64,000 bases of DNA. Source: Deltaproteobacteria bacterium (GTDB taxonomy: Bacteria; Lernaellota; Lernaellaia; JACKCT01). The notes below the pieces were generated by a model, which was not told where the DNA came from, made no database searches, and saw only the letters and a list, made by a program, of their open reading frames with translations. Below are positions 52,559-62,884 of the stretch, piece after piece. Where the stretch lies: contig JADLEX010000053.1 of NCBI GenBank assembly GCA_020845895.1, positions 62,001 to 126,000 of the forward strand, written 5' to 3'. Made by a program: the position numbers and the translations under genes. Every line of letters starts with the position of its first letter. Positions within the stretch are counted from its first letter, which is position 1.

Positions 52559-53548
52559 ATGGGCGTGAAGATTCTTTCCGTGGCGAGCGCGTTGCCGCGG
52601 CGTCGCGTGGACAATTCCGAACTCGCGACAACCCTTGGGATCGGCGAGGCGGCCCTCGCATCGCGCGTCGGCACCACGGAGCGGCGCTACGTCGGCGGAG
52701 AAGAGACCGGCGCGAAGCTCCTGGCGTCCGCGTCCGATGACGCGCTCGCTCAGGCGGGACGCACGCGTGAGCAGGTCCGCGCGATCGTGGCCTCGACCGT
52801 CACGCCAGACCACCAGTTTCCGGGCAACGCCGCGTTCCTGCAGAAGGAGTGGGCGCTGCCCGGCGCGGCGATCCTCGATGCGCGCGCGTGCGATGGCGGC
52901 TTCCTGCACTCGCTCGATGTCGCGCGGACCTTCATCGACGCGGGCACCTTCGATCTCGTCCTGCTCGCGGCGTGCGACCTGTTCTCGACCTACCTGCGGC
53001 ACGAGCCCGAGGGTGCGTCCGTCACGCCGTGGTTCGGCGACGGCGCGGCCGCGTGCGTGCTGGCGCCTTGCGACGACGACTCCGGAATCCTCGCGCTGGA
53101 GGTCGGGAACGATCCCGCGCACGTCGAGGCGTTTTGGGCGAAGGATCCCGGGACATACGTGCGCCCGCGCATGACGCGCGAAACCATCGAAAAGGGTCTG
53201 TGGCATTTCACCATCGACATGGATGCGATGGCGCGCGAGACCGCCCGCCTGATGCCCGCTATTTGCCGCCGCGCCTTGGAAAAAGCCGGGGTGGGAGCGA
53301 GCGACGTGTCGATCTTTATCGGGTCCGCGATCCTGCCCGAGTGGGGCGCGGCGGTCGCCGACGAACTCGGCATCCCGCGCGAGCGCGTCCCCGCCACGCA
53401 CGACAGCATCGGCTATTGCGGAACGGCGCTCCTGCCGATCAACATCGAGCGCGCGCTCCGGTCCGGACGGGTGAAGAGCGGCGACGTGATCCTCGCCGCG
53501 TCGGTCGGCGCGGGGATCGCGTTCGGGGCGATGGTCTATCGCGTGTGA
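52559..53548 (+). CDS. KAS III-like protein with incomplete catalytic triad
   Basis: A 329-residue thiolase-fold paralogue of the preceding fabH. The nucleophilic cysteine is kept (C111 in DARACDGGFLHS). By alignment with the neighbour, the His is replaced by Ser (S256 in IFIGSAILPEW) and the Asn by Tyr (Y286 in DSIGYCGTALLP). GDGAAACVLAP and the end AASVGAGIAFGAMVYRV keep the fold. Without the His/Asn pair, decarboxylative condensation is unlikely; acyl transfer through Cys111, or a partner role to the active FabH, is possible. Start ATG 52559 has only a weak G-rich site, consistent with coupling to fabH. Confidence 0.85.
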   Translation: MGVKILSVASALPRRRVDNSELATTLGIGEAALASRVGTTERRYVGGEETGAKLLASASDDALAQAGRTREQVRAIVASTVTPDHQFPGNAAFLQKEWALPGAAILDARACDGGFLHSLDVARTFIDAGTFDLVLLAACDLFSTYLRHEPEGASVTPWFGDGAAACVLAPCDDDSGILALEVGNDPAHVEAFWAKDPGTYVRPRMTRETIEKGLWHFTIDMDAMARETARLMPAICRRALEKAGVGASDVSIFIGSAILPEWGAAVADELGIPRERVPATHDSIGYCGTALLPINIERALRSGRVKSGDVILAASVGAGIAFGAMVYRV

Positions 53549-53570
53549 GGTCGGCGCGAACGGACGCGGA

Positions 53571-56269
<2,699 letters not shown>

Positions 56270-57037
56270 CTATTCCTTTCGGCCGCCGACCCGGTCGCGC
56301 ATGCGCTCCAGATCGGCGGGCGTATCGACACCCCAACTGTCCGACTCGACCGTCGGCACCTTGATTCGAATGCCCGCCTCGATCGCGCGAAGCTGCTCGA
56401 GCTTTTCGATCTGCTCCAGACGCGACGGCGGCATGGCCGTAAAGCGCCGAAGAAACTCCTTGCGATACACATAGAGTCCGATGTGCTTGAAGAACATACC
56501 GTCGAACTCCGGCCGCCATTCGCGGACGGGCTCGCCGTCCATCGCGTCGCGCACAAAAGGGATCGGCGATCGCGAAAAATAGATCGCGAAGTCGTTCGCG
56601 TCGGCGACCACCTTCGCGCAGTTCGGATTCCACAGATCCGCGGCGTCCCGAAGCGGAGTCTTGAGCGATCCCATCTGCAAGGCCGCGTCCGATGCAAACG
56701 GCGCCACCGCCGCGTCGATGTGTTCCGGATCGAGCAGCGGTTCGTCGCCCTGCACGTTGACCACCAAATCGACGTCGAGCGGCAATGCGGCCTCGGCAAC
56801 GCGGTCGGTTCCGCTGGGATGATCGGCGCGCGTCATGACGGCGTCGAACCCGGCCCGCGTGGCGACGTCCCGAACGGCGTCGTGGTCCGTCGCCACAATG
56901 ATCCGATCGACCGAGCGGGCGAGCGCGGCTCGCCGCGCAACGTGCACCACCATTTCGACCCCGTCGATCAGGACAAGGGGTTTTCCGGGGAATCGCGTGG
57001 ACGCGAACCGGGCCGGAATGACGGCGACGACCTTCAT
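56270..57037 (-). CDS. kdsB: 3-deoxy-manno-octulosonate cytidylyltransferase
   Basis: A 255-residue CMP-Kdo synthetase that activates Kdo with CTP. ATG 57037 (MKVVAVIPARFAST) follows GGAGG at a normal distance; the in-frame start at 57112 is not needed. The nucleotide-binding PARFASTRFPGKPL is at 8-21, NVQGDEPLLDPEHI near 95-108 binds the metal, and GLYVYRKEFL fits the family. First gene of kdsB-pyrG-kdsD. It is read from a clear promoter with a leader of about 175 nt. Confidence 0.93.
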   Translation of the reverse strand: MKVVAVIPARFASTRFPGKPLVLIDGVEMVVHVARRAALARSVDRIIVATDHDAVRDVATRAGFDAVMTRADHPSGTDRVAEAALPLDVDLVVNVQGDEPLLDPEHIDAAVAPFASDAALQMGSLKTPLRDAADLWNPNCAKVVADANDFAIYFSRSPIPFVRDAMDGEPVREWRPEFDGMFFKHIGLYVYRKEFLRRFTAMPPSRLEQIEKLEQLRAIEAGIRIKVPTVESDSWGVDTPADLERMRDRVGGRKE

Positions 57038-57187
57038 CGCGGCCTCCGGAAGCTCGGCGTCTTGGCCGGGAACGACGGGTTCGGATCGCGGAGGCGGCGG
57101 CGCGCAGACCATGCAAAAACGTGCGCACGTCGCCCAAACACCACTCCACCTCCGAGACGGACGATCGTCACCTATGGGGCCGGGAGC

Positions 57188-57214
57188 GGCTCTCGATCCG
57201 ATTTTTGGAGAGCC
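57188..57214 (-). repeat. Hairpin at the 5' end of the kdsB leader
   Basis: On the minus strand, GGCTCTC, a 13-nt loop with AAAAA, then GAGAGCC. It begins right at the predicted transcript start (about 57213), so the kdsB mRNA would open with a stem-loop, which could stabilise it. Confidence 0.4.
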
Positions 57215-57219
57215 GGTTC

Positions 57220-57248
57220 ATCATCCTCGAAGGGCCGATCCGTGTCAA
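57220..57248 (-). promoter_or_regulatory. Promoter of kdsB-pyrG-kdsD
   Basis: Minus-strand TTGACA (57243-57248, perfect), 17-bp spacer, GATGAT (57220-57225). The start is near 57213, giving a leader of about 175 nt before ATG 57037. Confidence 0.55.
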
Positions 57249-57376
57249 GGCCGATCGCGAAGGGGGCAGCCAGATCTTGTGGTATTTCCGTGGGATTTCG
57301 CCTCTTTACCACTACGGATAGTGGTGATATTCTGGTGATTACCCTCTGAGGCCGTCCCGGGCCGCCCGCGTGCCCC

Positions 57377-57391
57377 GGGGTCGTTGACCCC
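57377..57391 (+). promoter_or_regulatory. Palindrome overlapping the -35 box (operator candidate)
   Basis: GGGGTC-GTT-GACCCC. Its right arm contains most of the TTGACC -35 element, so a bound protein would block RNA polymerase. Confidence 0.35.
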
Positions 57392-57411
57392 GTTTGCGGC
57401 CCGTCTACAAT
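57384..57411 (+). promoter_or_regulatory. Promoter of the module protein/amiC pair
   Basis: TTGACC (57384-57389), 16-bp spacer, TACAAT (57406-57411). The start is near 57418, about 31 nt before ATG 57449, with GGCGGGG as ribosome site. Confidence 0.55.
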
Positions 57412-57448
57412 TTCACCCGATCTCATCTCGATCGGCGGGGAAACCGAC

Positions 57449-58348
57449 ATGACCGGCGCGCACGTCGACACGCGTTCGCTTCAGGAAAACGTCCTGTTCG
57501 GTCCCGTTACCGAATACGAGGTCGTGCGGTTCCTGGAGTCCCTGCTCGATCTGTGCGGCAAGATCGAGCGGTACCCCATTTCGAGCAAGATTGTTCAGGA
57601 AGGCGGCGCGCAGGCCGCCGCGTCGCTCGCGCGTCTTTGGGAAAAACCCGGCGACGACGCGACAATTTCCGAACTCTACAATCAGTTGCAGGTCAACGAC
57701 ATTCCACTGTCGAACGCCGCGCAAACGCATCCCACGGTCAGCGCGTTTCTGTATTTCATGCTCGAAAACAACGTTCGCGCCGTCACCTTTCACGCAAACG
57801 CGAAGGACGAAGACCTCGTTCGGTTCTTCTCGGCTCTGGTCAATGCCACGGCGGGCAGGGACCTCGACGACGAACTGCGGGGCCTGGGACTCGCATCGAT
57901 CGACTACTTGCCGCAGGTCACCATCCCAGCTCCGCCGGAGAACGCGCCGCGTGTATCGTTCGCCCGCACGGACGGGTTCTTCACGGATACGGGCGAGGAT
58001 TCCGAGGACGACGTGGCCTGGGAGGACGTTCCCGTGGAGCGCAACGCCCCCGAGGAGCCGGCCGAACCGGCAACCGAGGCGGCGAGTGACGCACCGGGAA
58101 AGCGAATCCACGTCCGCGTCGTCGTCGGCACACATCCGCTCTTCGGGGCGACGGTCACCGTCGTCGATCATCTCCACCCCACGGTCGTTTTCGACGCCGA
58201 GCCGGGCGCCACACTCCAACTCATTCCGGGCGACTACGCGCTCGAAGTGCGCTACGAGGCGTACCGCGTCATGCATCCGCTGAAGGTCGGTTACGACGAC
58301 GACGTCCGCAACATCGACGTCGATCTCCAGCGCGTTTTCGATTACTGA
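57449..58348 (+). CDS. Shared-module protein with acidic linker and PEGA-like domain
   Basis: A 299-residue protein without a known function. Residues 18-160 match the module found in the HEAT and HD proteins: IERYPISSKIVQEG, LQVNDIPLS, VRAVTFHANAKDEDLVRFFS and LGLASIDYLP. Residues 170-215 form a Pro/Glu/Asp-rich linker. Residues 220-299 look like a PEGA/carboxypeptidase-regulatory-like beta-sandwich (HPLFGATVTVVDH, IPGDYALEVRYEAYR). There is no signal peptide, so the protein is probably cytosolic or recruited by partners. It overlaps the amidase start by one base (TGATG), so both are made together, hinting at a role in division or wall remodelling. Confidence 0.72.
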   Translation: MTGAHVDTRSLQENVLFGPVTEYEVVRFLESLLDLCGKIERYPISSKIVQEGGAQAAASLARLWEKPGDDATISELYNQLQVNDIPLSNAAQTHPTVSAFLYFMLENNVRAVTFHANAKDEDLVRFFSALVNATAGRDLDDELRGLGLASIDYLPQVTIPAPPENAPRVSFARTDGFFTDTGEDSEDDVAWEDVPVERNAPEEPAEPATEAASDAPGKRIHVRVVVGTHPLFGATVTVVDHLHPTVVFDAEPGATLQLIPGDYALEVRYEAYRVMHPLKVGYDDDVRNIDVDLQRVFDY

Positions 58349-59523
58349 TGCCCTCGCCCGTCCGAAGCCGTTCGATCGCCCGCGTCGCTTGCGTTTGTGT
58401 TGTTCTCTTCGCGGCGACCGCCGCATACGCCGACGCGACGCTCGTCGTGATCGGCGGCGAATCCACAACGCTGCGCCGCGTTTACGAGCAGGACGGCGAG
58501 ATCTGGATCGGTGCGCGCGAGCTGCTGGAGGCGCTGGGGTTTCAGGTCACGTGGAACGCGTCGAGCGAGAAGTTGATCGGCCACGGGAACGATCGAAGCG
58601 TGCTCCTGACGCCCGGAATCGAACACGTCGTCGCCGGGGCGAAGACGCGCCGCCTCGCGCACGCGCCGCGCTTCGTGGGCGGGGAACTGTGTGTCCCGGT
58701 CGAATTCGTCGAGCGCGCCCTGCCCCAGATCCTGGGCACGCAGGCTCACCTCGAAGCCGTACACCCGTCGCCGATCGCCGTGGCCCCGACCTTCGCCGCG
58801 ACGGTGTCCGTTCTGAAAAAGATCGTCGTGGACGCCGGGCACGGCGGGCACGACGCCGGCGCGACATCGCCCGAGGGCATCAAGGAAAAGGACATCAACC
58901 TCGGTGTCGCGCTCAAGCGGCGCGAGCTGCTCGAACGCAACACGCAGATCGACGTGGTCCTGACGCGCGACGGCGACTACTTCATTCCGCTGGCCGGGCG
59001 CACGCAGATCGGCAATCGGTCCGAGGCCGACCTGTTCCTGTCGATTCATTCGAACGGATCGGTCAATCGCGCGGCGACCGGCCTGGAAACGTATTTTCTC
59101 GCCTATGAGGCGACCGACCGGCAGGCGGCGCGGCTGGCCGCCGAGGAAAACCGCGTCGTTTCGCTGGAGGAGAATTCGCCGTTTGCCGCGTTCACCGAGG
59201 GCGACGATCTGGCAGCCATGCTGCGCGACATGGTGAACGCCGACAACATGCGCGCATCGGAGCACTTGGCGGCCGCGGTGCAGCGGCGCATCGTGGAGTA
59301 CATGCACCTACCCAACCGGGGAGTGAAACAGGCGCCGTTTTTCGTGCTGGTGGGATCGAAGAATCCGGCGATTCTCGTCGAGGTCGGTTTCGCCAGCAAT
59401 CCGGTCGAGGCGCGGCGACTGGCCGAGGAACAGACGCAGTGGGTGCTCGCCGAGGCGCTGTTTCAAGCGATCATGTATTATGACGAAACGCTCGCCGAAT
59501 CACGCGCGGGCGAGCGGCCCTGA
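58348..59523 (+). CDS. N-acetylmuramoyl-L-alanine amidase
   Basis: A 391-residue zinc amidase of the AmiA/B/C type. Residues 1-30 are a signal peptide ending near TAAYA. Residues 31-145 resemble a copper-amine-oxidase N-terminal domain (IWIGARELLEALGFQVTW), a common wall-binding part. Residues 155-375 are Amidase_3: VVDAGHGGHDAG gives the first zinc His near 162, KEKDINL the Glu, LFLSIHSNG the second His, and VEVGFASNP the catalytic Glu. It cleaves the stem peptide from muramic acid in the periplasm during cell separation. The 3' end overlaps the convergent brkB gene by 24 bp. Confidence 0.92.
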   Translation: MPSPVRSRSIARVACVCVVLFAATAAYADATLVVIGGESTTLRRVYEQDGEIWIGARELLEALGFQVTWNASSEKLIGHGNDRSVLLTPGIEHVVAGAKTRRLAHAPRFVGGELCVPVEFVERALPQILGTQAHLEAVHPSPIAVAPTFAATVSVLKKIVVDAGHGGHDAGATSPEGIKEKDINLGVALKRRELLERNTQIDVVLTRDGDYFIPLAGRTQIGNRSEADLFLSIHSNGSVNRAATGLETYFLAYEATDRQAARLAAEENRVVSLEENSPFAAFTEGDDLAAMLRDMVNADNMRASEHLAAAVQRRIVEYMHLPNRGVKQAPFFVLVGSKNPAILVEVGFASNPVEARRLAEEQTQWVLAEALFQAIMYYDETLAESRAGERP

Positions 59524-60810
59524 ATCCGCCAACAACGACTCCACATCCGCCGCGCCGATTGCCTCGTATCCCGCATTTTCGAACTGATCCACGATGGCCG
59601 CGGCCAGTCGATCCGTCGATTCGCTGGCGGGCAGTGCGAACTTCGCATCCCGCGTCCGAAACACGCTGAATACCAGCTCGCGAATCGGCAGCGCCGCCGG
59701 TGAACGCGCCGGGATGAAGCCGGGCGACGGCTCCTCGACCACGGCTAGCAACTTCGATTCGACGAAGCCGTCGAGGACCTCCTCGGCGAGTTCGATCGGC
59801 ACGGCGAAACGATCGGCGATATCGTCGACCTCGGAAGGAGGCTCCCCGTCGCGAAATCGATTCGCGATAAAGAGATAGATCTGCACGGACAGCAGCAGGC
59901 GCTTCTGCGCGTCGAGTTCGCCGAAAACGCGGTTCTTGAGCAGCGCGTGGAAATTCTGATGGACGAAAGTCACCTCCGTCGCGAACAGCACGATCAGCCA
60001 CGTGACGTAAAGCCAAATGAGAAACAGCGGCACCAGGGCGAGTGAGCCGTAGATGACGGAATAGCTCACCGCGCCGGCCGCCCAGCGCGCGAAAAGGCGC
60101 TTGCCGACTTCGAACAGGATGGCCCCGGTCACGCCACCGATGAGGGCGCTGCGAAAACGGACCTTCGTCGCGGGAACGACGGTCATGACGAACGCAAAGG
60201 CGAGCGACGAGAAGACCACCGGAAACAGCGACCAGAGGAGGCGCGACAGAAATCCGATCTGCATGATCTCCTGATAGATCATCATTTTCTGGACCTTGCC
60301 GGTGATGTAGAAGCTCGCGCCGAGAAACGCCGTCCCCCACACCAGCACCGCCGTAAAGATCATGACCTTCTGAACGAAGCGCCGTTTGCCCTTGTTCTTC
60401 CAGATCGCGTTGATGTTTTTTTCGATGTTTTGAAACAGCATGACCGACGTGACGAGCATGGCGACCGCGCCGATCGCGCCGAGCTGTTTCGTGTTGGCGG
60501 CGAAGGTGTTCATGTAGGTCATGATCTCGCCGCTTTTGGCCGGAATCAGGTTCGTGAAGAGGAACTCCTGCAACCGTTCCTTCATGTCGCCGAACGCCGC
60601 GAAAACCGAGAACATCGAGAGCAGCACCGCCGTCAGCGGCACCAGCGCGAGCAGCGACGCGTAGGCCAGCGCGTTCGCCCTCACCACGCACGCGTCCTTG
60701 CCGAATTCGCCCAAAAGTTGCGCCACGAACTGCGCGAAACGCACCGCGCGCCGCTGAATCGGTGGATCGCCCGAGGGGTCGTAACGGAAGAGCCTTTCGA
60801 GAATGCTCAA
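59500..60810 (-). CDS. YihY/BrkB-family membrane protein
   Basis: A 436-residue membrane protein. TTG 60810 (LSILERLFRYDP) lies 4 bp after the tyrA stop with an AAGG site; the upstream ATG at 60930 would overlap tyrA. Six hydrophobic helices include LAYASLLALVPLTAVLLSMF, AIGAVAMLVTSVMLFQNIEK, and LYVTWLIVLFATEVTFVHQN. Residues about 290-436 form a soluble tail with a winged-helix-like region (DRFAVPIELAEEVLDGFVES). The family (formerly called ribonuclease BN) has no agreed function. Third gene after DAHP synthase and tyrA. Confidence 0.82.
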   Translation of the reverse strand: MSILERLFRYDPSGDPPIQRRAVRFAQFVAQLLGEFGKDACVVRANALAYASLLALVPLTAVLLSMFSVFAAFGDMKERLQEFLFTNLIPAKSGEIMTYMNTFAANTKQLGAIGAVAMLVTSVMLFQNIEKNINAIWKNKGKRRFVQKVMIFTAVLVWGTAFLGASFYITGKVQKMMIYQEIMQIGFLSRLLWSLFPVVFSSLAFAFVMTVVPATKVRFRSALIGGVTGAILFEVGKRLFARWAAGAVSYSVIYGSLALVPLFLIWLYVTWLIVLFATEVTFVHQNFHALLKNRVFGELDAQKRLLLSVQIYLFIANRFRDGEPPSEVDDIADRFAVPIELAEEVLDGFVESKLLAVVEEPSPGFIPARSPAALPIRELVFSVFRTRDAKFALPASESTDRLAAAIVDQFENAGYEAIGAADVESLLADSGPLARA

Positions 60811-60814
60811 GACT

Positions 60815-61717
60815 TCAGCCTTTTGCGTCCACGAGGGGGCGCGTTCTCGGCACCGCTTCGAGCGTGCGATCGAGAACGCGACGGCGCATCGTCGCGGCCT
60901 CGTTCCACAATCCCTCAATCTCGCCGTCACGCAATCGACGTCTCAAGTCGCGCCACGTCGCCTCGAATTCATCGAGCGCCCGCTCGATATCCGCCCGATT
61001 GCCGGAAAGCACGCCGCTCCACGGTCGGAAATCCGAAGCCGCCAGCCGAGTCATGTCGCGAAATCCGTTGCCGGCGATCTTGAACGCGAGGTCGCGGTCC
61101 TCGACCGCGCCCCCGACCGTACGCATGAGCGCGGTGGCAAGGAGTTGCGGCAGGTGGCTGATCATCGCGACGAGCCGGTCGTGTTCGGCGGGATCGAGCG
61201 TGATCGGTCGCGCGCCGAGCGACTCGACGAATCTGATGAGATCGAGCATTCGATCGGGATTTACGCCCGGCAGCGGACACAGAATCCAAGGCCGCTGGTG
61301 AAACAGCAGTGCGTCCGCGGCATAAGCGCCGGAGCGCTCCGATCCGCTCATCGGATGGCCGCCGATGAAGGCGCCGCCGCCCAGCGTTTTTGCCGCGTGC
61401 GCGCAGATCGCGGATTTGGCGCCCGCCACGTCGGTCACAAGCGTCCCTGGTCCGATCGCGCCCGCGACGTCGTCGATGAGCATGGGGATGTGCTGCGCCG
61501 GCGCGGCGAGCACGACGAGATCGGCGTTGACGGCGAGTCGCGGCAAGGCATCGACCGATTCGACGCGATCCGCGGCACTGAGCCCGCGCAATCGCGCGAG
61601 CTGTTCCGGTACATCGACGGCCTCGATGACCGTGGCCGGCGCGACGCGGCGCACCGCAAGCGCGAACGACGCCCCGATCAGACCGAAGCCGGCGATGACG
61701 ACGCGCCTAAATGCCAT
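60815..61717 (-). CDS. tyrA: Prephenate dehydrogenase
   Basis: A 300-residue NAD(P)-dependent enzyme making 4-hydroxyphenylpyruvate (or arogenate to tyrosine). It opens with the dinucleotide motif IAGFGLIGASFALA. VVLAAPAQHIPML, FIGGHPMSGSERSG with the catalytic His near 122 and SHLPQLLATAL near residues 190-200 match the family. No chorismate mutase domain or ACT domain is seen, so it is a stand-alone, possibly feedback-insensitive form. The start overlaps the DAHP synthase stop by 11 nt. tyrA after aroF is a common arrangement. Confidence 0.92.
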   Translation of the reverse strand: MAFRRVVIAGFGLIGASFALAVRRVAPATVIEAVDVPEQLARLRGLSAADRVESVDALPRLAVNADLVVLAAPAQHIPMLIDDVAGAIGPGTLVTDVAGAKSAICAHAAKTLGGGAFIGGHPMSGSERSGAYAADALLFHQRPWILCPLPGVNPDRMLDLIRFVESLGARPITLDPAEHDRLVAMISHLPQLLATALMRTVGGAVEDRDLAFKIAGNGFRDMTRLAASDFRPWSGVLSGNRADIERALDEFEATWRDLRRRLRDGEIEGLWNEAATMRRRVLDRTLEAVPRTRPLVDAKG

Positions 61718-62744
61718 CGTCCCGCTCGGGGGCGATATTGCGTCCGAGTGTGGTCGCGATGATCCGGCAACGCCGCATGAGCGTGGCGAACTGGTCGAGA
61801 TAGAGCGATTGCGGGCCGTCGGACAGCGCCTTCTCGGGATTCGGGTGAATCTCGACCATGAGTCCGTCAGCCCCCGCCGCCACCGCCGCCCGCGCGACGG
61901 GCGCGACGTAGTCGCGGATGCCGGTCGCGTGGCTGGGATCGGCCACGATCGGCAGGTGCGACAGATGCTTCACCACGGGAATCGACGAAATGTCCATGAT
62001 GTTGCGCGTCTGTTGATCGTAGGAACGGATGCCGCGCTCGCACAGCACAACCTGCATGTTGCCGCCCGCCATCAGGTATTCCGCGGACAGCAACCATTCT
62101 TCGATGGTGGCCGACAGGCCGCGCTTGAGCAGCACCGGCTTTCGCTGCTTGCCGAGTTCCGTCAGCATCGTGAAGTTCTGCATGTTGCGCGCGCCGACCT
62201 GAAACAGGTCGACGTAGGGCAGCATCGTCTCGATCTGCTCGGTGGACATCACCTCGGATACGACCTTCAGGCCGTATCGGTCCGCCGCGTCGCGCAGAAG
62301 CTTGAGTCCATCGAGGCCGAGGCCCTGAAAACTGGAGGGGGAAGATCGCGGCTTGTACGCGCCGCCGCGCAGAATCCGACCGCCGGACGCGGCCACCGCC
62401 GCCGCCGACACGTTGATCTGCTCCTCGCTCTCGACGGAACACGGCCCGGCCATCACGACGACCTCCGGCCCGCCGATCAGCACGCCTTCCACGTCCACGA
62501 TCGTGTCGTCCTTCTGAAACGTGCGGCTGGGCAGCTTGTACGACGACGAGATCTTCACGACGTCCGTGACGCCGGGCATGACCAGAAATTCCTCGCGCGC
62601 GAGCTTGCCGCCGTGGCCCACCACGCCCAGCACCGTCTGCTCGACGCCGTCGCTGCGATGCACGTCGAGCCCGAAACCGTGGACCTTCTCGATTACGGCG
62701 TCGATCTGCTCGGGCGTGCTGTAGCGATCCATCACGATCACCAT
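61707..62744 (-). CDS. aroF: 3-deoxy-7-phosphoheptulonate (DAHP) synthase
   Basis: A 345-residue enzyme that joins phosphoenolpyruvate and erythrose-4-phosphate to start the shikimate pathway. ATG 62744 (MVIVMDRYSTPEQID) follows GGGAG. Residues 1-70 form a ferredoxin-like regulatory domain (VVGHGGKLAREEF), and the barrel begins at VVMAGPCSVESEEQ. Key barrel motifs are RGGAYKPRSSPSSFQG, QVGARNMQNF, VLLKRGLSATIEEW and PIVADPSHATG. This is the KDO8P-synthase-like (type I-beta) class. It heads the aroF-tyrA-brkB operon from a promoter that overlaps that of the divergent permease. Confidence 0.93.
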   Translation of the reverse strand: MVIVMDRYSTPEQIDAVIEKVHGFGLDVHRSDGVEQTVLGVVGHGGKLAREEFLVMPGVTDVVKISSSYKLPSRTFQKDDTIVDVEGVLIGGPEVVVMAGPCSVESEEQINVSAAAVAASGGRILRGGAYKPRSSPSSFQGLGLDGLKLLRDAADRYGLKVVSEVMSTEQIETMLPYVDLFQVGARNMQNFTMLTELGKQRKPVLLKRGLSATIEEWLLSAEYLMAGGNMQVVLCERGIRSYDQQTRNIMDISSIPVVKHLSHLPIVADPSHATGIRDYVAPVARAAVAAGADGLMVEIHPNPEKALSDGPQSLYLDQFATLMRRCRIIATTLGRNIAPERDDGI

Positions 62745-62791
62745 GTTCCAACTCCCAACCGGCGGCGAAAGGCCGCGTGAAAAAGCGAAGT

Positions 62792-62820
62792 AGTATTTCA
62801 CCCGCCCGAGGGGATGACAA
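62792..62820 (-). promoter_or_regulatory. Promoter of aroF-tyrA-brkB
   Basis: Minus-strand TTGTCA (62815-62820), 17-bp spacer, AATACT (62792-62797). The start is near 62785, about 41 nt before ATG 62744. Its -35 box shares bases with the divergent permease promoter. Confidence 0.45.
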
Positions 62821-62843
62821 GTCGGGGACGCCCTCCCTATGAT
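62814..62843 (+). promoter_or_regulatory. Promoter of the ABC-2 permease gene
   Basis: ATGACA (62814-62819), 18-bp spacer, TATGAT (62838-62843). The start is near 62850, 35 nt before TTG 62885. It overlaps the -35 box of the DAHP synthase promoter, so the two directions may compete. Confidence 0.5.
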
Positions 62844-62884
62844 GTCCCCGATCCCGATCCTCGCTCGATTTTGCGGGAGACCCG

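Larger units (their letters stand above)
57038..57448. other. 411-bp divergent intergenic region (kdsB / module gene)
   Basis: It holds two divergent promoters (57220-57248 minus, 57384-57411 plus), a 7-bp hairpin at 57188-57214 in the kdsB leader, a 6-bp inverted repeat ACCACT/AGTGGT at 57308-57325, two GGTGAT repeats (57323-57328, 57335-57340) and a palindrome at 57377-57391. No protein gene in it is supported. Confidence 0.5.

Noticed and set aside
57100-57149. A leader peptide start in the kdsB leader
   Set aside because: A GTG at 57147-57149 is close to GGAGG, but the frame runs far into kdsB out of register and has no regulatory codon run.
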